DNA of 64,000 nucleotides, taken from the NCBI GenBank assembly GCA_030272155.1, contig CP126202.1:4981501-5045500 (forward strand), given 5' to 3'. Under the pieces are notes generated by a model, which did not search any database, had not been told where the DNA came from, and saw only the letters and a program-made list of their open reading frames with translations. This DNA is from Tetradesmus obliquus. Lineage: Eukaryota; Chlorophyta; Chlorophyceae; Sphaeropleales; Scenedesmaceae. Below, in pieces: positions 47,548 to 59,715 of this stretch. The position numbers were made by a program, and so were the translations under genes. Numbering within the stretch: the stretch's first letter is position 1; each line of letters starts with the position of its first letter.

Positions 47548-48241
47548 TCAGGCCAGCACGCGCTGCAGGATGCCGTTGCCAAACAGTGCCACGCCCAGCG
47601 CCAGCACCAGCAGCGCCACGGCACGCTGCGCCCCGCTGCCCTTGGCGCTGCCAGGGAATGCTGCGCTGAGGTGCTTGCCCCCCACCAGCGCCAGCCCGAT
47701 CAGGCCGGGCACCACAAACGCCTGCACCGTGCTGGCCTGCATGGGGAAAAGGAGGGAGGGGCAAGAAGGGAACAGGTGTGAAGAAGAGGCGGAGCATTTG
47801 GAGCACGCAGCAAACACACGACTATGCCTGCGTGGTGATATGCAGCAGCACAGGCAACAGCAGCATGCCACGGCTACCCATGCATCCCCTGCTTACTACA
47901 GCTGAGCTGGCGGCTGCTGCCACAGCACAGTGACAAAACATGAGCAGTCCCTGCAGCCGGCCACGCACCAGGTCTCCCACGATGCTCAAGGCAGCCCAGA
48001 TGTCCGGCACCAGCACAGCAGTGGCCACAGTGCTGGCCAGGATGCCATACGTCAGCAGCGGGTAGTTTTTGGACTCGATCTCGGCTGTCTTGGCTGCCTT
48101 GGCCGGCCCGCTGCCTGCTGCTGCTAGGGTTTTGCCCCACAGCAGCTCGATGAGGCAGGTGCGCAGCGGGAACATGAGCAGCGCAAAGCTTCCCAGCAGC
48201 GACACCAGGAAGCCCCCGCGCACCAGCACGCTCAACACCTG

Positions 48242-48275
<34 letters not shown>

Positions 48276-48363
48276 GCTCAGCAGCAGCGGGAACATGAGC
48301 AGCGCAAAGCTGCCCAGCAGCGACACCAGGAAGCCGCCACGCACCAGCACACTCAACACCTGG

Positions 48364-48406
<43 letters not shown>

Positions 48407-51400
48407 GATGGTAGCAGCAGCAGCATCAGCAGGAGGCTCAGCAGCGACACCAGGAAGCCGCCACGCATCAGCACACTCAACACCTGGAATAACAACAGCA
48501 GCAGCAGCAGCAGGGTGGTGAGAATGCATGAGACATTGGGTGTATGAGGCAATGCGTGCAGTTCAGAATGGCTTTCAGGTCATGACGTGCAGCAGGCCAT
48601 GTGGCTTCTGCACATCGCCCTCAGCCGCTGCAACACCAATCACCACAGCCAGCCGCTGCAACACCAATCACCACAGCCAGCCGCTGCAACACCAATCACC
48701 ACAGCCAGCCGCTGCAACACCAATCACCACAGCCAGCCGCTGCAACACCAATCACCACAGCCAGCCGCTGCCTCACCCCACCCGCTCACCGCTGCCGCCT
48801 GGCTGCCGATGAGTGGCGCCATGCCTGAGGCGCTGAGGTTGTTCAGGATGTTGCTGGATACACCAGGGCCAAATGCAGCCACGCTGCCCAGCCCCAGCAC
48901 CAGGAAGATGGCACAGCCCAACGCCAGCGAGCCTGCAGGGAGGGGGCGAAGGGTCAGAGTGGCAGCGCAGCAGTGCAAATAGGCGCGAAAGGTCAGGCAG
49001 ACAACACAGGGGCATCACGGCAGCATCCATGCTGCAGTGGTGTAAGCATCGACCACCGGACTCGTGCTCACTGGGTGGGACCATGAAACAGTCGATGGGC
49101 TTGGCGGACCGCAGAGATACGCATGCACAAACATGCATTCACAAACATGCGTCTGCCCGGCAGATGGGGCCCATCCATCAACACCAAGCACGCACCCGCG
49201 CAGACGGCTTTCATCTCCTGCACGCTGTATGGCGTCAGCATGCCCATGATGCCGTGGATGGACTGGTGGCCCACACAGTGTTACCGCGGCTAGCGGTTTA
49301 CCGCAAATCTAGCGGAATGAGGCCTTGCGGTGGCCGCAGGCCACCGCTAGGCACCGCAAGTATATGATAGAAAAGTCAGATCGAGAAAGCAAAAAGCGGA
49401 CTGTGTTCAGCTCACCGAGAGCAGCAGTTTGGCACCCTCAAAAGTTACCTGCACCCCTGGATATACTAGCTACCCTACTAGGCCTCTATGCACAGCACTT
49501 AGCCAGATGTGAGTAATGTGGACTAGAACAAGGGGCCTGCTTGACTGCTTTCACTGCTGAAGTGCTTAAAAATGCAGTGGAATTGGGCACTGCAACCCTT
49601 GAAGTCTCGCCAGCTTCTGGGGCTTCGCCCCAGACCCCACCAGGGGGGGCTATCAGCGGCCCCCCTGGACCCCCCGCCGCGTTTTCCCCTGCTCCAAAAT
49701 AACAAGTTCCGGAATTCGAAGTCAGTCCCGCGGTAACCCTGGGCCCACATGCCCAAACCCTAATACCCTAACACCTAAAACACACAACGGGCCTGCTTGC
49801 GCCACAACCTGCGCTGCGTCCCTGTCAACCCCACCCTGCACCACACCTTGTCTAGGACTCTCAGCACCCCTCCCCCCCTCCCCCACGCACCCGCGCAGAC
49901 CGCCTTCATCTCCTGCACGCTGTAGGGCGCCAGCATGCCCATGATGCCGTGGATGGACTGGTGGCCCACGTAGCAGTTGAGGATGATGGGCAGCACGCCA
50001 GCCATGCCCATGGCGATCTTGAGGGGCGTGTCGCCAAAGGCGGCAAGGTTGGGCGCTGCAAGAGGCACGCAACGCAGCAGGCAGGCAAAGTGTAAGGCAG
50101 GCATTTGCAAGACAGGTTTGTTGTTCGTTTGGGCAGTACGCCAGCCATGCCCATCGTGATCTTCAGCGGCGTGTCGCCAAAGGCAGCAAGGTTGGGGGCT
50201 GCATGCACACAAAGCAACAGGCGGGCAGAGTGTGAATCAGGCTGGTTTGTTTAAGCAGCACGCCTGCCATGCCCATTGCAACCTTGAGAGGGGTGTCACC
50301 AAAGGCAGCCAGGTTTGGGGCTGATTTTCTTGCAGGTGCAAGGGTATGCTGGGTGTGCGCCGATCTCCTTGAGCAGGCATTTGTATGTGGCTGGCCAACA
50401 GGGCTGCTTTGCACAAACATGCGATGTCCCAAACCCCGCAAGACGCGCAGATGCTCACAACAAAAGCGGCCGCGTCGTCTTCCTGACACGTGTGCCACCC
50501 TGCGATGACCGCGGTGCTGAACAACACCCAAGTTGATACGCAAGGAAGCTGTGTACACTGGGCGTCAGCCGGAACAATACTTCAGCTCTCAAATTCGCCT
50601 CACCCACTGGCGGCGCGTGTGCCACGCCCGTGATGACCGCGGTGAGCCCCAGCAGCCCCGCAGCAGCCGCCAGCAGCATCACCGCGCCCACTCCCAGCAC
50701 GTTGAACACGGACAGCTTGGAGATGTCGCTGCGAGGGAAAAAGACAAGGAAGAAAGGGAGGGCAGGTGCATCAGCATCAGCAGCATCAGCAGCATGGGTG
50801 AGCACAGTGTGCTGCGCTGCTTTCGAGGACTGCTGAGCACTTGCGGCCGTGGTTGGCACAAGCAAGTGAAAAGGCCTGACCAAGTCGCAGGCTGATGAGC
50901 TGCAGGAGTGATGCTGGACCTTGAAAGCAACCCTAACAGCAAGCATGCGGCAATCCACGCCTGCATCGCTGCTACAGTCTGGTGCACAAACAGCAGGTCA
51001 AGCGATGACTGCTGCCACCAGCCTCTGAAACAAGATTCGCAGAACAATCTAGTAGTGACTGCTGCAGCCCACTCACCGCAGCGCCACCAGTGGCGCGCAC
51101 ACGCCCGCTGCCACCGCCAGGATGCAGTTGCTGCGCACCAACGCTGGGCCGGACTTGATGCCTGCCACCTCACTGATCAAGCCATTGGCGGCACCGGGGG
51201 CGCCTGAGGGGACGAGGTGCGGGCGGACAAGTAAGGGCGGGGTGAGCGTGTGCGCGGCAGCAAGCAGCAGGGCGAAAAGGGTTGAGCAGTTGGGCCAGTG
51301 ACAGCAGAGGAGACCTTGTTGCGGCCCACAAGCAATGCCGACGCTGCCTGCCCTACCAGTGCTAGGCAGGAGCTGCAGCATGCAGCCGAGAAACTGCACA

Positions 51401-51635
51401 CTTCCCTGCGTCTACCTCCTCCCCGACACGCGCCGACAGAACTCACAATAATTTGTCGCCCCCCCAAACACCCACCTGCCAGGATGTCTCCGATCACCAC
51501 CAGGTACACCGCCATGACGCCGAAGCAGAAGCCAAACAGCGCCGCCTGCAGCAGCGCAGAGCCAGCAGGGCCCACCAGGCGGCCCGCCAGCCCCGCATAG
51601 CTGGCCTCACCAGTCTCAGCGGAGCCCTGGGAAGT

Positions 51636-51683
<48 letters not shown>

Positions 51684-53332
51684 TGTCAAATATGCGCGGC
51701 TGAGCAGCATGACGGGCTCCGCGTCGCTGGCCTCACCAGTCTCAGCAGAGCCCTGCAGTGGCAGCGTGCAGCAGCAGCAGCAGAAGAATGTCAAGGATGT
51801 GCAGTTGAGCATGATAATGAGGCAGCGAAGCAGGGGAGCACAGGGCAGGTGGTGCTGCCCCTCCTGCTGCTGGCTTGTTTGCTGCTGCAGCAGCGCAGAC
51901 ATGAAGCCTTCCATCAGCTGGCGCAGGCGAGACGCCCTGGGCGAAGCATCTGCACCGCCGCCCGCTGCGCTGCGCTGCCGCCACTGCCCCTGCCCCTGCC
52001 CTGGGCCGCACCTCGGCAGCATTCACGCGGCTGCATGTTCCAGGCACCACAATCAACACGGCATATCCTCATGCGCTGCCGCTGCCAATGCTGCCCCCTC
52101 ACTTGACATAAAGGAAGCACTGCTGCTCCCCACCTGCACCATGACTGTGTTGGTCCAGTAGGTGAGCCCCGCCACTCCCAGCAGGCTGCCGCATGCTGCC
52201 ACCCAGCCCAGCAGGTTGAACGCGTGGGGGATGGGCATCATGCCTGGGTGTTGAACACGAGGGTGTACGGGCAGCAGGGTGACGGGGTGGAGCGAACAGC
52301 GCGTATGCGAGCAGTGCAGTGGCTTGCTGATGTGCATGCAAGCAGCCGTGTACAGCGGTGGTGACAGGGGCTGCACAGTGCTGTAGCTGCTCGTCATTGC
52401 GGGGGTGTGGTTGCCACCTGCAAACAGCACCTACGCTGCAGTGCCTCTTTCAGCTGCACAACCACAACGTTGATGAAGCAGTGTTGCTGCTGGTGGTGCA
52501 GGGTCCCTACTGTTGGCGTATCGGCTCACGCCACCAGCTGCTGCTGTACACCACCACCAGCTGCACGGTGCAGCTCGCACTGCTGTTGCCGTGCTGTTGT
52601 GCTAGCAGCAAGCTGCCGCAAACCGCCAAATATTGTATTGTTGTGAGTACAAGCCCACTGCTGCAGCTGCGGCAGGCTGCACCGCTGCAGTAGGCACGGG
52701 CCTAGCCCTGCCAGCTGCAGCCCTGCCAGCCGCAGCGTGTCAGCCCCACCTGCTCCGATGATGGCCTTGGTCAGCGCAAAAGTGCAGTCCCAGTAGTTGG
52801 ACTTGCCTGACTCGGGCTTGGCGAATGCGGCAGCGTCGCCTGCCGCAGCAGCAGCAGTCCAGCTTTGGCATGTTGTGCGCAGACAGTTGTGTCCAACCCA
52901 GTTTGCTTGCACAACTCTGACGCTGTGAGCTGGTTGGTGATGTGCCACCACTGGTCTCATCACCATGCATACAGTCTGCTTTAGGTATGCTTGCCCAGCA
53001 TTTGTGTGCTGGCAGCGTGGGTTGTCTGCTAGGGCTTGCAACAGCTGGCAGTGCAACCACCCTCTGGGGACTGCAGCAGGATCGCGGGATCCCGCCTTAC
53101 CTGCTGCTGAAAAGGCAACTACTCGTCGTTTGTAGTTCGTTGATGGCCAAGGCGTCTGTGCAATGTTGACCACTACTCTGCTGGCCTCCCTGTCATAGTG
53201 CGTGCTGGCCTTTGCTGCTGCTGCAGCACGGGCGGCCTTGAGCCCCGCCGGCTGAATCACGGGTAGCTTATTCATGTAATTAGGCTTTGTATACGTCCTG
53301 GACGACAGCGGCTGCGCACGTAGGGACTGCAT
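47548..53332 (-). CDS. Amino-acid transporter, AAAP (SLC38/AVT-like) family
   Basis: Ten exons (53101-53332, 52750-52839, 52134-52243, 51476-51626, 51077-51203, 50604-50728, 49891-50055, 48790-48932, 47969-48238, 47548-47736) give about 533 residues, in phase throughout. The first membrane helix has the family signature (FALTKAIIGAGMMPIPHAF, then NLLGWVAACGSLLG). Later come ETGEASYAGLAGRLVGPAG, GFCFGVMAVYLVVIGDILAG, VLPIILNCYVGHQSIHGIMG, the loop PYSVQEMKAVCAGSLALG, and a last helix (VALLVLALGVALFGNGIL). The family moves neutral or cationic amino acids across plasma or vacuolar membranes, driven by protons or sodium; the substrate cannot be read from sequence. The ~75-residue N-terminus is soluble and basic. 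Partial exon copies and a MITE lie in the introns. It is divergent with the TPR gene. Confidence 0.88.
48172..48488 (-). repeat. Three copies of a transporter exon start
   Basis: The segment for VLSVLVRGGFLVSLLGSFAL with its acceptor occurs at about 48172-48238 (functional), 48290-48358 and 48440-48484. Each is preceded on the sense strand by a CTG tract. The two extra copies sit in the upstream intron. Confidence 0.8.
48624..48775. repeat. 28-bp minisatellite
   Basis: The unit CGCTGCAACACCAATCACCA plus CAGCCAGC is repeated about five and a half times with almost no variation, inside an intron of the transporter gene. Confidence 0.9.
49187..49275 (-). repeat. Copy of the 3' half of transporter exon 7
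   Basis: It reads GHQSIHGIMGMLTPYSVQEM followed by KAVCAG and a GTGCGT donor, matching the functional exon at 49891-49980 (which has LAPYSVQEM). It is cut at its 5' side by the MITE that begins at 49276. Confidence 0.8.
49276..49741. mobile_element. hAT-type MITE, 466 bp
   Basis: The left end CAGTGTTACCGCGG and the reverse complement of the right end CAGGGTTACCGCGG match at 13 of 14 positions. The 8 bp on each side are identical (GGCCCACA at 49268-49275 and 49742-49749). An 8-bp target duplication with ends starting CAG is the signature of hAT transposons. There is no transposase, so the element is non-autonomous. It sits in intron 7 of the transporter gene, inside a duplicated exon fragment. 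Confidence 0.88.
50122..50326 (-). repeat. Two extra copies of the 5' half of transporter exon 7
   Basis: The functional exon starts PNLAAFGDTPLKIAMGMAGV at 50055. Upstream copies lie at about 50135-50199 (PNLAAFGDTPLKITMGMAG) and 50256-50322 (PNLAAFGDTPLKVAMGMAG), each with its own acceptor. Together with the copy at 49187, this exon has three fragments around it. Confidence 0.8.
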
Positions 53333-53578
53333 TTTGATTCACGCAGGAGCCGGAACAAGGAGCTTGCCTCGCTTCCATTCAGTGCAGGATTCACTGTGCA
53401 GTTCAGTTGTCGCTTGGATCTTATGCGTTGGGCTGCTTGACATTGCCCGCACGTATCGGCACGTGGATCGGTTCCGACACTAAACCGCATAACCAAGCTG
53501 CAACTTGCGACATGCACAGACTGATGTGCAGACAACAAACACGTCTTATGGTGAACTTACTAAACGTGTAACCATCAA
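53333..53578. promoter_or_regulatory. Short bidirectional promoter region
   Basis: The transporter (-) and the TPR gene (+) have start codons only 246 bp apart, so the two promoters must overlap or be shared. No TATA-type box stands out. Confidence 0.5.
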
Positions 53579-54447
53579 ATGCTTACAGTAGTTCAAGGCA
53601 CCATGCGATGTAACCAGGCTAGTCACCTGGCCCTTGCAGCAGCAGCTGCTGCTGCTCAAAGCACCACACCAGCGAGCTTAAACGCTTTGCGCGCATTGTG
53701 CACTTTGTCAGGCGTGCGGTCAGCATCAAGGCATCAGCAGCATGCCGGTGCAGGCGGTGCAACAGCAGGTGGGTTATGAGTGGTTGGGACAGCAACTGCC
53801 CAGGCCAGCAGCATGCGCGCACCAGCAGCAGCACTGAACAACCTGTGGCAATCATGCATGTGCAGGGTCTGGGGCTTGGATTGCTGCAGGCATGCTTGCT
53901 GCTGCAGCTGCAGCTGGCGCTGCACCGGCGCTGGCAGAAGCAGGCCAGGTGCGCGCTCTTTCAACAGACAGTGTTGCAGCAGCAGCAGCAGCAGCAGCTG
54001 TAATAAGCGGTTTGCCTGCTGAGCTGCGGCTAGCATGTAAGCATGGCAGCGCTGCCACTCGTGTTCATCCTGCTGAACAGAAGCCAGCCAATGCACGCAG
54101 CACGCCACAAGCCGAGGTAGTGATGCAGCCAGCTGTACAAGCCTTTTAATGCAACAGGCCAGCTGCAACACCTGCAGCAGCTGGCAAATCTGCTTGGATA
54201 TACAGCTTTGACACTGCACTGTCAGTGTCTGCTGCGCACACTGAAACCTTCGCCCACTACGCTCGCTTGTGCCTGTCTCGCCGCTGCCCTTCACAATGAC
54301 AGGACACCGCAGCAGCCGGCAGCAAGCAGAGCCCCTCCTGGCTCGGCAGGCTCACAGGCAGCAGCAGCAGTAGCACAACGCAGCAAGCAGCGCCAGCGCA
54401 GGCGGAGCAGCAGCAGCCTGGCCCTTCTCCCGCCTCAGGCGCTGCTG

Positions 54448-54483
<36 letters not shown>

Positions 54484-55223
54484 GGGCCGCGAATGGCAGC
54501 GGCAGCAGCAGCGCTGGTGAGCCGCTGTCTGGTGCCATCCCGCTGCTGGGCGATGATGGCTTGACAAACCACCCGCTGGATTACAACCCTATTACGAATG
54601 AGCACACTGCAGCCATGACGCTGGCCAAGCAGAGCGGCATCGAGGCCTACAACGCCGGCAGGTGAAAAGTGTGGCGCCAGCATTCTGCTGTGCAGGTCTT
54701 TGTAGGCGTGGAGTGTGGCAGCGTGCGCGTTGCCATTAGAATGCACGCAGTGGAAAGACGAGTGCAGGGGCGGCAGTGTGTAAGCTGCTGCAGCAGATTG
54801 ACCAAATGAATGCTGCCATGCCAGGTGCCCTGCAGCGCTGCTGCCATGTGAGAGCCAAGTCAGTCTGTACGTGGTACAATGCGTGTGCTGCTGCCGGCCA
54901 GGTATGCTGAGGCTGAGCGCCGCTTCCGTGAGGCGGTTGACGAGGCAAGGCTGGGCTTCCCGCCTGGTGACCCGCACATCCCCAGCGCGCTGCACTACCT
55001 GGCTGAGCTGTACAGGAACACGCGGCGCTACGAGGAGGCGCAGGCGCTGTACGAGCAGGTAGGCAGGTGGGGCTGGGGGAGGGTGCCAGGGCCACGGCCA
55101 GGTGGGCAGTGACATGCTGCCGATGCTGCAGCAGATGACAATGACACGCTGCCTCTGGCGTCAGTAGCGCCAGCTCTTGTCAGCGCCTTACCTTATGCTA
55201 GCATGCGCGTTGCGGAAGGCATC

Positions 55224-55255
<32 letters not shown>

Positions 55256-57809
55256 TGCTGCTGCAATACGTCTGTGTCTGCTGCTGCTGCAGGTGCTGAG
55301 CGAGCTGCTGGAGCACCTGGGTGACCGGCACTGGATGTACAGCGCGGCGCTGTGCAGCCTGGCTGCGCTGCATGAGGCTAAGGGGGAGTACGAGCAGGTG
55401 AGAGTTGGGGCCAGCGGTGGGGCAGCTGGTGCCAGAGTGAATCTGCAGTAGGCTGTGTGGTGGCTGGTTGGTGGGAGTGGGCTGGCTGCGGTGCTAGACG
55501 TCCCTCGGCATGCCACTGACACACGCCATCATCCCTGGCTGTGCTGCTGCCGCATGTTCTGCTGGATCAACCCGCACACCTACAGCAACTGTTTTCCATC
55601 AAACAGGCATGGCGGCTGCTGACATGTTGTGCCACCTGCCTGCCTGCTGCCCCCCACCCCACCCCACCCCACCCCAGGCTGTATCGCTGCTAGAAACCGC
55701 GCTGGAGCTGCGCCGCCAGGTGTTCAGCGCGGGCAGCTACCTCTACGCTGACACAGCATCCGCACTGGCGGCAGCACTACTCAAGCAGCACAAGGCGGCA
55801 GCAGATGCCACGCCCAGCAGCAGCAGTGGGACGGGTGGCGGCGGTTGGCTGCGTGGCCGGGGCAAGGCTGCTGCTGCGCCTGGTGGTGTGCTGCGGGCCA
55901 TAGAGCTGTACCAGGCGGCCATTGACATCGTGGTGGACGCAGGTGCGGCACAGATCAAACGAAGGGCCTTGGCGTCTGGCAATACTAGGTTCTGACCAGA
56001 AGCGGGCGGTTTTGTGCCAGGGGTGCACACTCAGTGGCGCCATCTTCATGCTGAGCTGGCTTGACCCTGCGTGCATGCTCACTGTGCGCTGCTGTCTGCC
56101 TGCTGTTGTCTGCAGGCCAGGTGGCAGGCACGCCTGTTGCCGCCTGGCTGGTGGACATGGCGGCAGCGCAGCAGCTGGCGGGGCAGCAGGCGGCGTCAGT
56201 GGCCAGCCTGCAGCAGGCGCTAGCCTACATGGCACTGCCGCCAGTGGATGAGGCTGGCAGCAGCAGCAGCAGCAGCAGCGGCGGCAGGGATGGCGGCGCA
56301 CCCGCTGCTGGTGATGCTGCTGCTGCGGGCAGTGATGCTGCTGGTGATGGTGGCGAGGCTGCTGAGGCTGCTGTTGTGGCGCGCTTGAAGGTCATGGCAC
56401 AGGTGGGGCGAGAGAAGGTCAACTGAGCGCTGGGCAGGCACACGCATGCTACGCCATGTCGTGCTTTTGTGCTGCATTGTGTACACTGTTGCGTGGGACA
56501 CTCGTGGCATGCTGCCGCCGGTGCACCTCAGCTTGCTTTTGCAGCAGTGTAGACTTTGCTGGCACCAATTGGTTTCATGTGATGACTATCATTTTGTCAG
56601 GGAAAGTCTCGCTTCCCGCTGCACTCATGCCGCTGCTGCCGCTGCAAACCGCAGGGCTCTGAGGTCGCTGAGCGGCTGGTTGACGCGCAGCTGGCTGCAG
56701 GCGACCTGGCAGGGGCGCGGGCCACCATGCGGGCGGCAGTGGAGGCGCGGCTGATGCTGTACGGCAGGTGCGGTCCAGGGGGCTGCTGTTGCGCTGTCTG
56801 CTGCAGGCATGTGGTAGTGATCTCGCCCCATTTAGGCCTGTCCGTACTCCCCTTTGCGTCAATGCATGCGCACTCACGCGCAAACACCTGTTGCAGACAA
56901 TCAAAAATAGCCTGCCCCTGCCTCTCCTCCCCTTGCCCCCACCCTGCAGGCACCTGGTGGTGGCCAAGAGCATGACGCGTCTGGCCAACCTGCTGATGCA
57001 GCACCCACCAGACCCCTCAGCGCCGCAGCTGGCGCCGCACTTTGCCAGCAGCGCAGTGGCCATTGCAGAGAACGCGCTGCAGGTGGGTGACGTTCTTTCT
57101 CGCCGCATGCGGCACTGTGCTGTGATGCCGCCAGCAGTTGGTGTGATGACAGCAAGCTTGATCAGCATACCGTCTTGTCAGCCTTGTCTGCGGGAGCAAA
57201 TTCATCTCATCCTGTTGCAGCCTGTTCTCACACAAGCATCCTTTATGCGGGTGTTGCGTTTGGTCTCATCACTGGAAATATGTGTGTGCTGCCAATGCAC
57301 ACTGCAGGGAGCGCAGCGTGCCAACCTGTGGTCGGGCATGCTGCGCGGTGCGCTACGCGCCGTCAGCAGCAGCAGCGCCGCCGCCAAGGCCAGCACAGCA
57401 GAAGCGGAGCGCTGCAGTGAGCGGCTGCTGGCGGCGCTGCAGCTGGGCAATGCGTGCCTGGCGCTGGCTGCTGCTGAGGGCAGCAACGGGCGGCCTGGCG
57501 AGGCAGCTGCTGCGCTGCGCACCGCCGTGGGGCAGCTGCGCTGGGTGCTGGCTGCTGGCGGGGAGGACCTGAGCAGGCTGGGAGCCACACACGGGGTGGA
57601 GGTGGGTGGGCGGGCTGTGCTGAGCTGTGTGTGTGGTGCAGCCTTGCAAGCTGAGGCATGATCTTGTGTGTGCGTTGCGTGGGGCGCAAGCCTTGCTTTT
57701 GGCAGCAGCTGGCTGGCCGGCACACTGCTTCACCTGGAATCATATCTCCGCACAACACTTATGTTGACCTGCTGTTCCTTACTGACATAATACGCTCGCT
57801 CACCCTGCC

Positions 57810-57842
<33 letters not shown>

Positions 57843-57986
57843 CGCAGGGCTCCCGGCTGGAGCAGGTTGCTGGGCTGCTGGTGGACCTCAAGCTGCTGCA
57901 GCTGGACTGCCTGGAGGCGCTGGCGGGGCAGCTACAGGGTGCAGACAGCAAGCCGGCAGCAGCAGCAGCAGCAGCAGCGCCTGTGG

Positions 57987-58033
<47 letters not shown>

Positions 58034-58108
58034 GCTGGTGGTGCTGATGAGGTGGCGCCGCTGCTGGCTGAGGCTGAGCAGCTGGCTGCACAGCTGACTG
58101 CGGAGTGA
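53579..58108 (+). CDS. Tetratricopeptide-repeat protein, probably organelle-targeted
   Basis: Eleven exons (53579-53768, 53890-53948, 54303-54661, 54902-55058, 55293-55397, 55678-55942, 56116-56402, 56655-56767, 56950-57082, 57308-57601, 57848-58108) give about 740 residues. The N-terminus (MRCNQASHLALAAAAAAAQS, then ALRALCTLSGVRSASRHQ) is basic and Ala/Ser-rich like a transit peptide. After a Ser/Gln linker, TPRs begin: AKQSGIEAYNAGRYAEAERR, PHIPSALHYLAELYRNTRRY, WMYSAALCSLAALHEAKGEY and AVSLLETALELRRQVF. The pairing of ~42-residue units resembles kinesin-light-chain-type TPRs. TPRs bind peptides or partner proteins; no catalytic domain is visible. PolyAla and polySer insertions come from sense CAG tracts, while the introns before exons 5 and 11 carry CTG tracts. 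The stop is TGA at 58106. Confidence 0.8.
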
Positions 58109-58448
58109 GCTGCTGCATGTTGCTGGAGTACGTGCTGGAAATCACCAACTGTTATTCACGCACAAACAACTGATCTCCCGTGCGAGCATGTGAATAGCTA
58201 AACCTTGGGGTTCCGTTTCGTCACCTGGCGTGACGTTTAGATCGGACCGGTTGTTGCTGTCTGCATCAATGGTTCTCCCACAAGTTGAGCAAGTCGCTTG
58301 CCGCAAGTGGCACCCCAGTTGCCCCCTCCCCCCTCGCCCTGTGGGGCCCAAAACGTTGCCAGTTGAAGCGGCAGCAATTGAGCGCGCCACAGCAGTGCAA
58401 CACTGGATTCGTTACCTTGTGGCGGCATGCAACCGACCATCCGCAAGC
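58109..58448. other. 3' flank of the TPR gene
   Basis: No gene was recognised. The region ends at the left arm of the inverted-repeat element. Confidence 0.35.
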
Positions 58449-58511
58449 GCAAGGGGGTCGTGACTACACTAAGGTACTGTAGCACGTGTGTGAGCAGACA
58501 TGTAGCTCTGT

Positions 58512-59380
58512 GTGAATCTGGCTTGGCAGAAAAACTTGGAATATGTGCATGCCCACTCACAGCAGCTGGGAGATGCCGTGCAAAGGCTGCAAAACTTCCA
58601 GTCTCTGGATCTGAAAACCATAGCGCGTGCTTTTGATGGCGTCTTGTATCAGCAGTGGCAGGGGTGCCCTGTCAACCCGCGTGATGCTGCTAGTGGTCAT
58701 GGTGTCTACAGTACTTATGAGCGGTGGTTTGCGGCATGCTCTTCTGCTGACATGCTGTCTGTGAGCCCAGCTTTATGGTGCCCAGATTATGTCTCTCAAA
58801 CTGCTGGGATCAACAGAGAGCATCTGGGGTCCTTGACCCGTTTCCGTTTGGGTGCTCATGATTTACGTGTCTGCAGTGGCAGGTGGCAGCGACCACCTGT
58901 GCCGCGAAGTGACAGGGTGTGCCTACGCCCTGGCTGCCAGTCTGAGGTTGTTGAGGATGAGTTTCATATGGTCTTTGAGTGCCCTTTCTATGCACCAGTC
59001 CGCGAGCGATTTGCTATGTTGTTCGAACCCTTCGGGGACTCGTCACAAACATGGGCTACTATTGCTGGTTGCCACCCAGCAGGCGATGACATGATCACTT
59101 TTATGAAGCAGACACCTGCTTTGGTGGCCGCTTTTGTGCACTGCTGCTATCTGATGCGGTGTCACCCGGACACTGATCCTGAGGTCTTTCTGTCCTCTCG
59201 GGCTATTGCTCAAGCTATTGATGATGCTGATGAATTTTTTTCTGCGTTTTCGTCTGACGGTTTGGACGATGATGAGTTGTTCTTCGATGTTTCCTCCCCC
59301 TATGAGCCTCCCGTTGGCTCCTGACTGGGGTTCCCACTCCTCGTTGAGTGGAGCATGTAATGTAATGTAATGTAATGAAT
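58512..59380 (+). mobile_element. 5'-truncated LINE with ATGTA tail
   Basis: A 270-codon frame ends at 59324. It carries the C-terminal LINE pattern LGSLTRFRLGAHDLRV, then R-V-C-L-x-x-x-C, then EDEFHMVFECPFYAPVRERF, a zinc-knuckle behind the reverse transcriptase in L1-like elements. The RT and endonuclease domains are missing. About 35 bp past the stop, four ATGTA units and a partial fifth (about 59357-59378) form the simple-repeat tail that marks the 3' end of a LINE insertion. The frame is intact, so the copy is young. Confidence 0.8.
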
Positions 59381-59422
59381 AGGGCAACCACAGCAAACCC
59401 ACCTTGGCTACATCAGAAAACC

Positions 59423-59715
59423 GTACCCTGCAAAATTCGGCCGTATGGGCCTGTACTTTGTACCTACGCCATTGCTGAACAGCGCAAATGTAGCCGTACT
59501 TTGTACCTCTGTGTACTCAAGGCCCTGGCTTAGGTACACCGAGCTTACCCCCACCACGTACTTTGACGCTCAAGAGTTTAGGGTTTCTCAGGGTTTTGGT
59601 ACTCTGAAGTACGCTTAAATACACACAAGTACACACCAGGCATACCTTTGTACCTCAGTTTCACCTGCACTGGCCGCCAGGCCCGTACTTTGTACCTCCG
59701 CGTACCTTCAAGTAC
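59423..59715. repeat. GTAC-rich block
   Basis: GTAC occurs at 59423, 59453, 59460, 59496, 59503, 59513, 59534, 59558, 59599, 59609, 59629, 59650, 59684, 59692, 59702 and 59712, that is 16 times in 293 bp where about one is expected by chance. GTACTTTGTACCT recurs three times, but the spacing is irregular, so it is not a simple tandem repeat. Confidence 0.85.

Noticed and set aside
49750-49782. Interstitial telomere repeat
   Set aside because: CCCTAA-like units are few and irregular (CCCTAATACCCTAACACC), too short to call.
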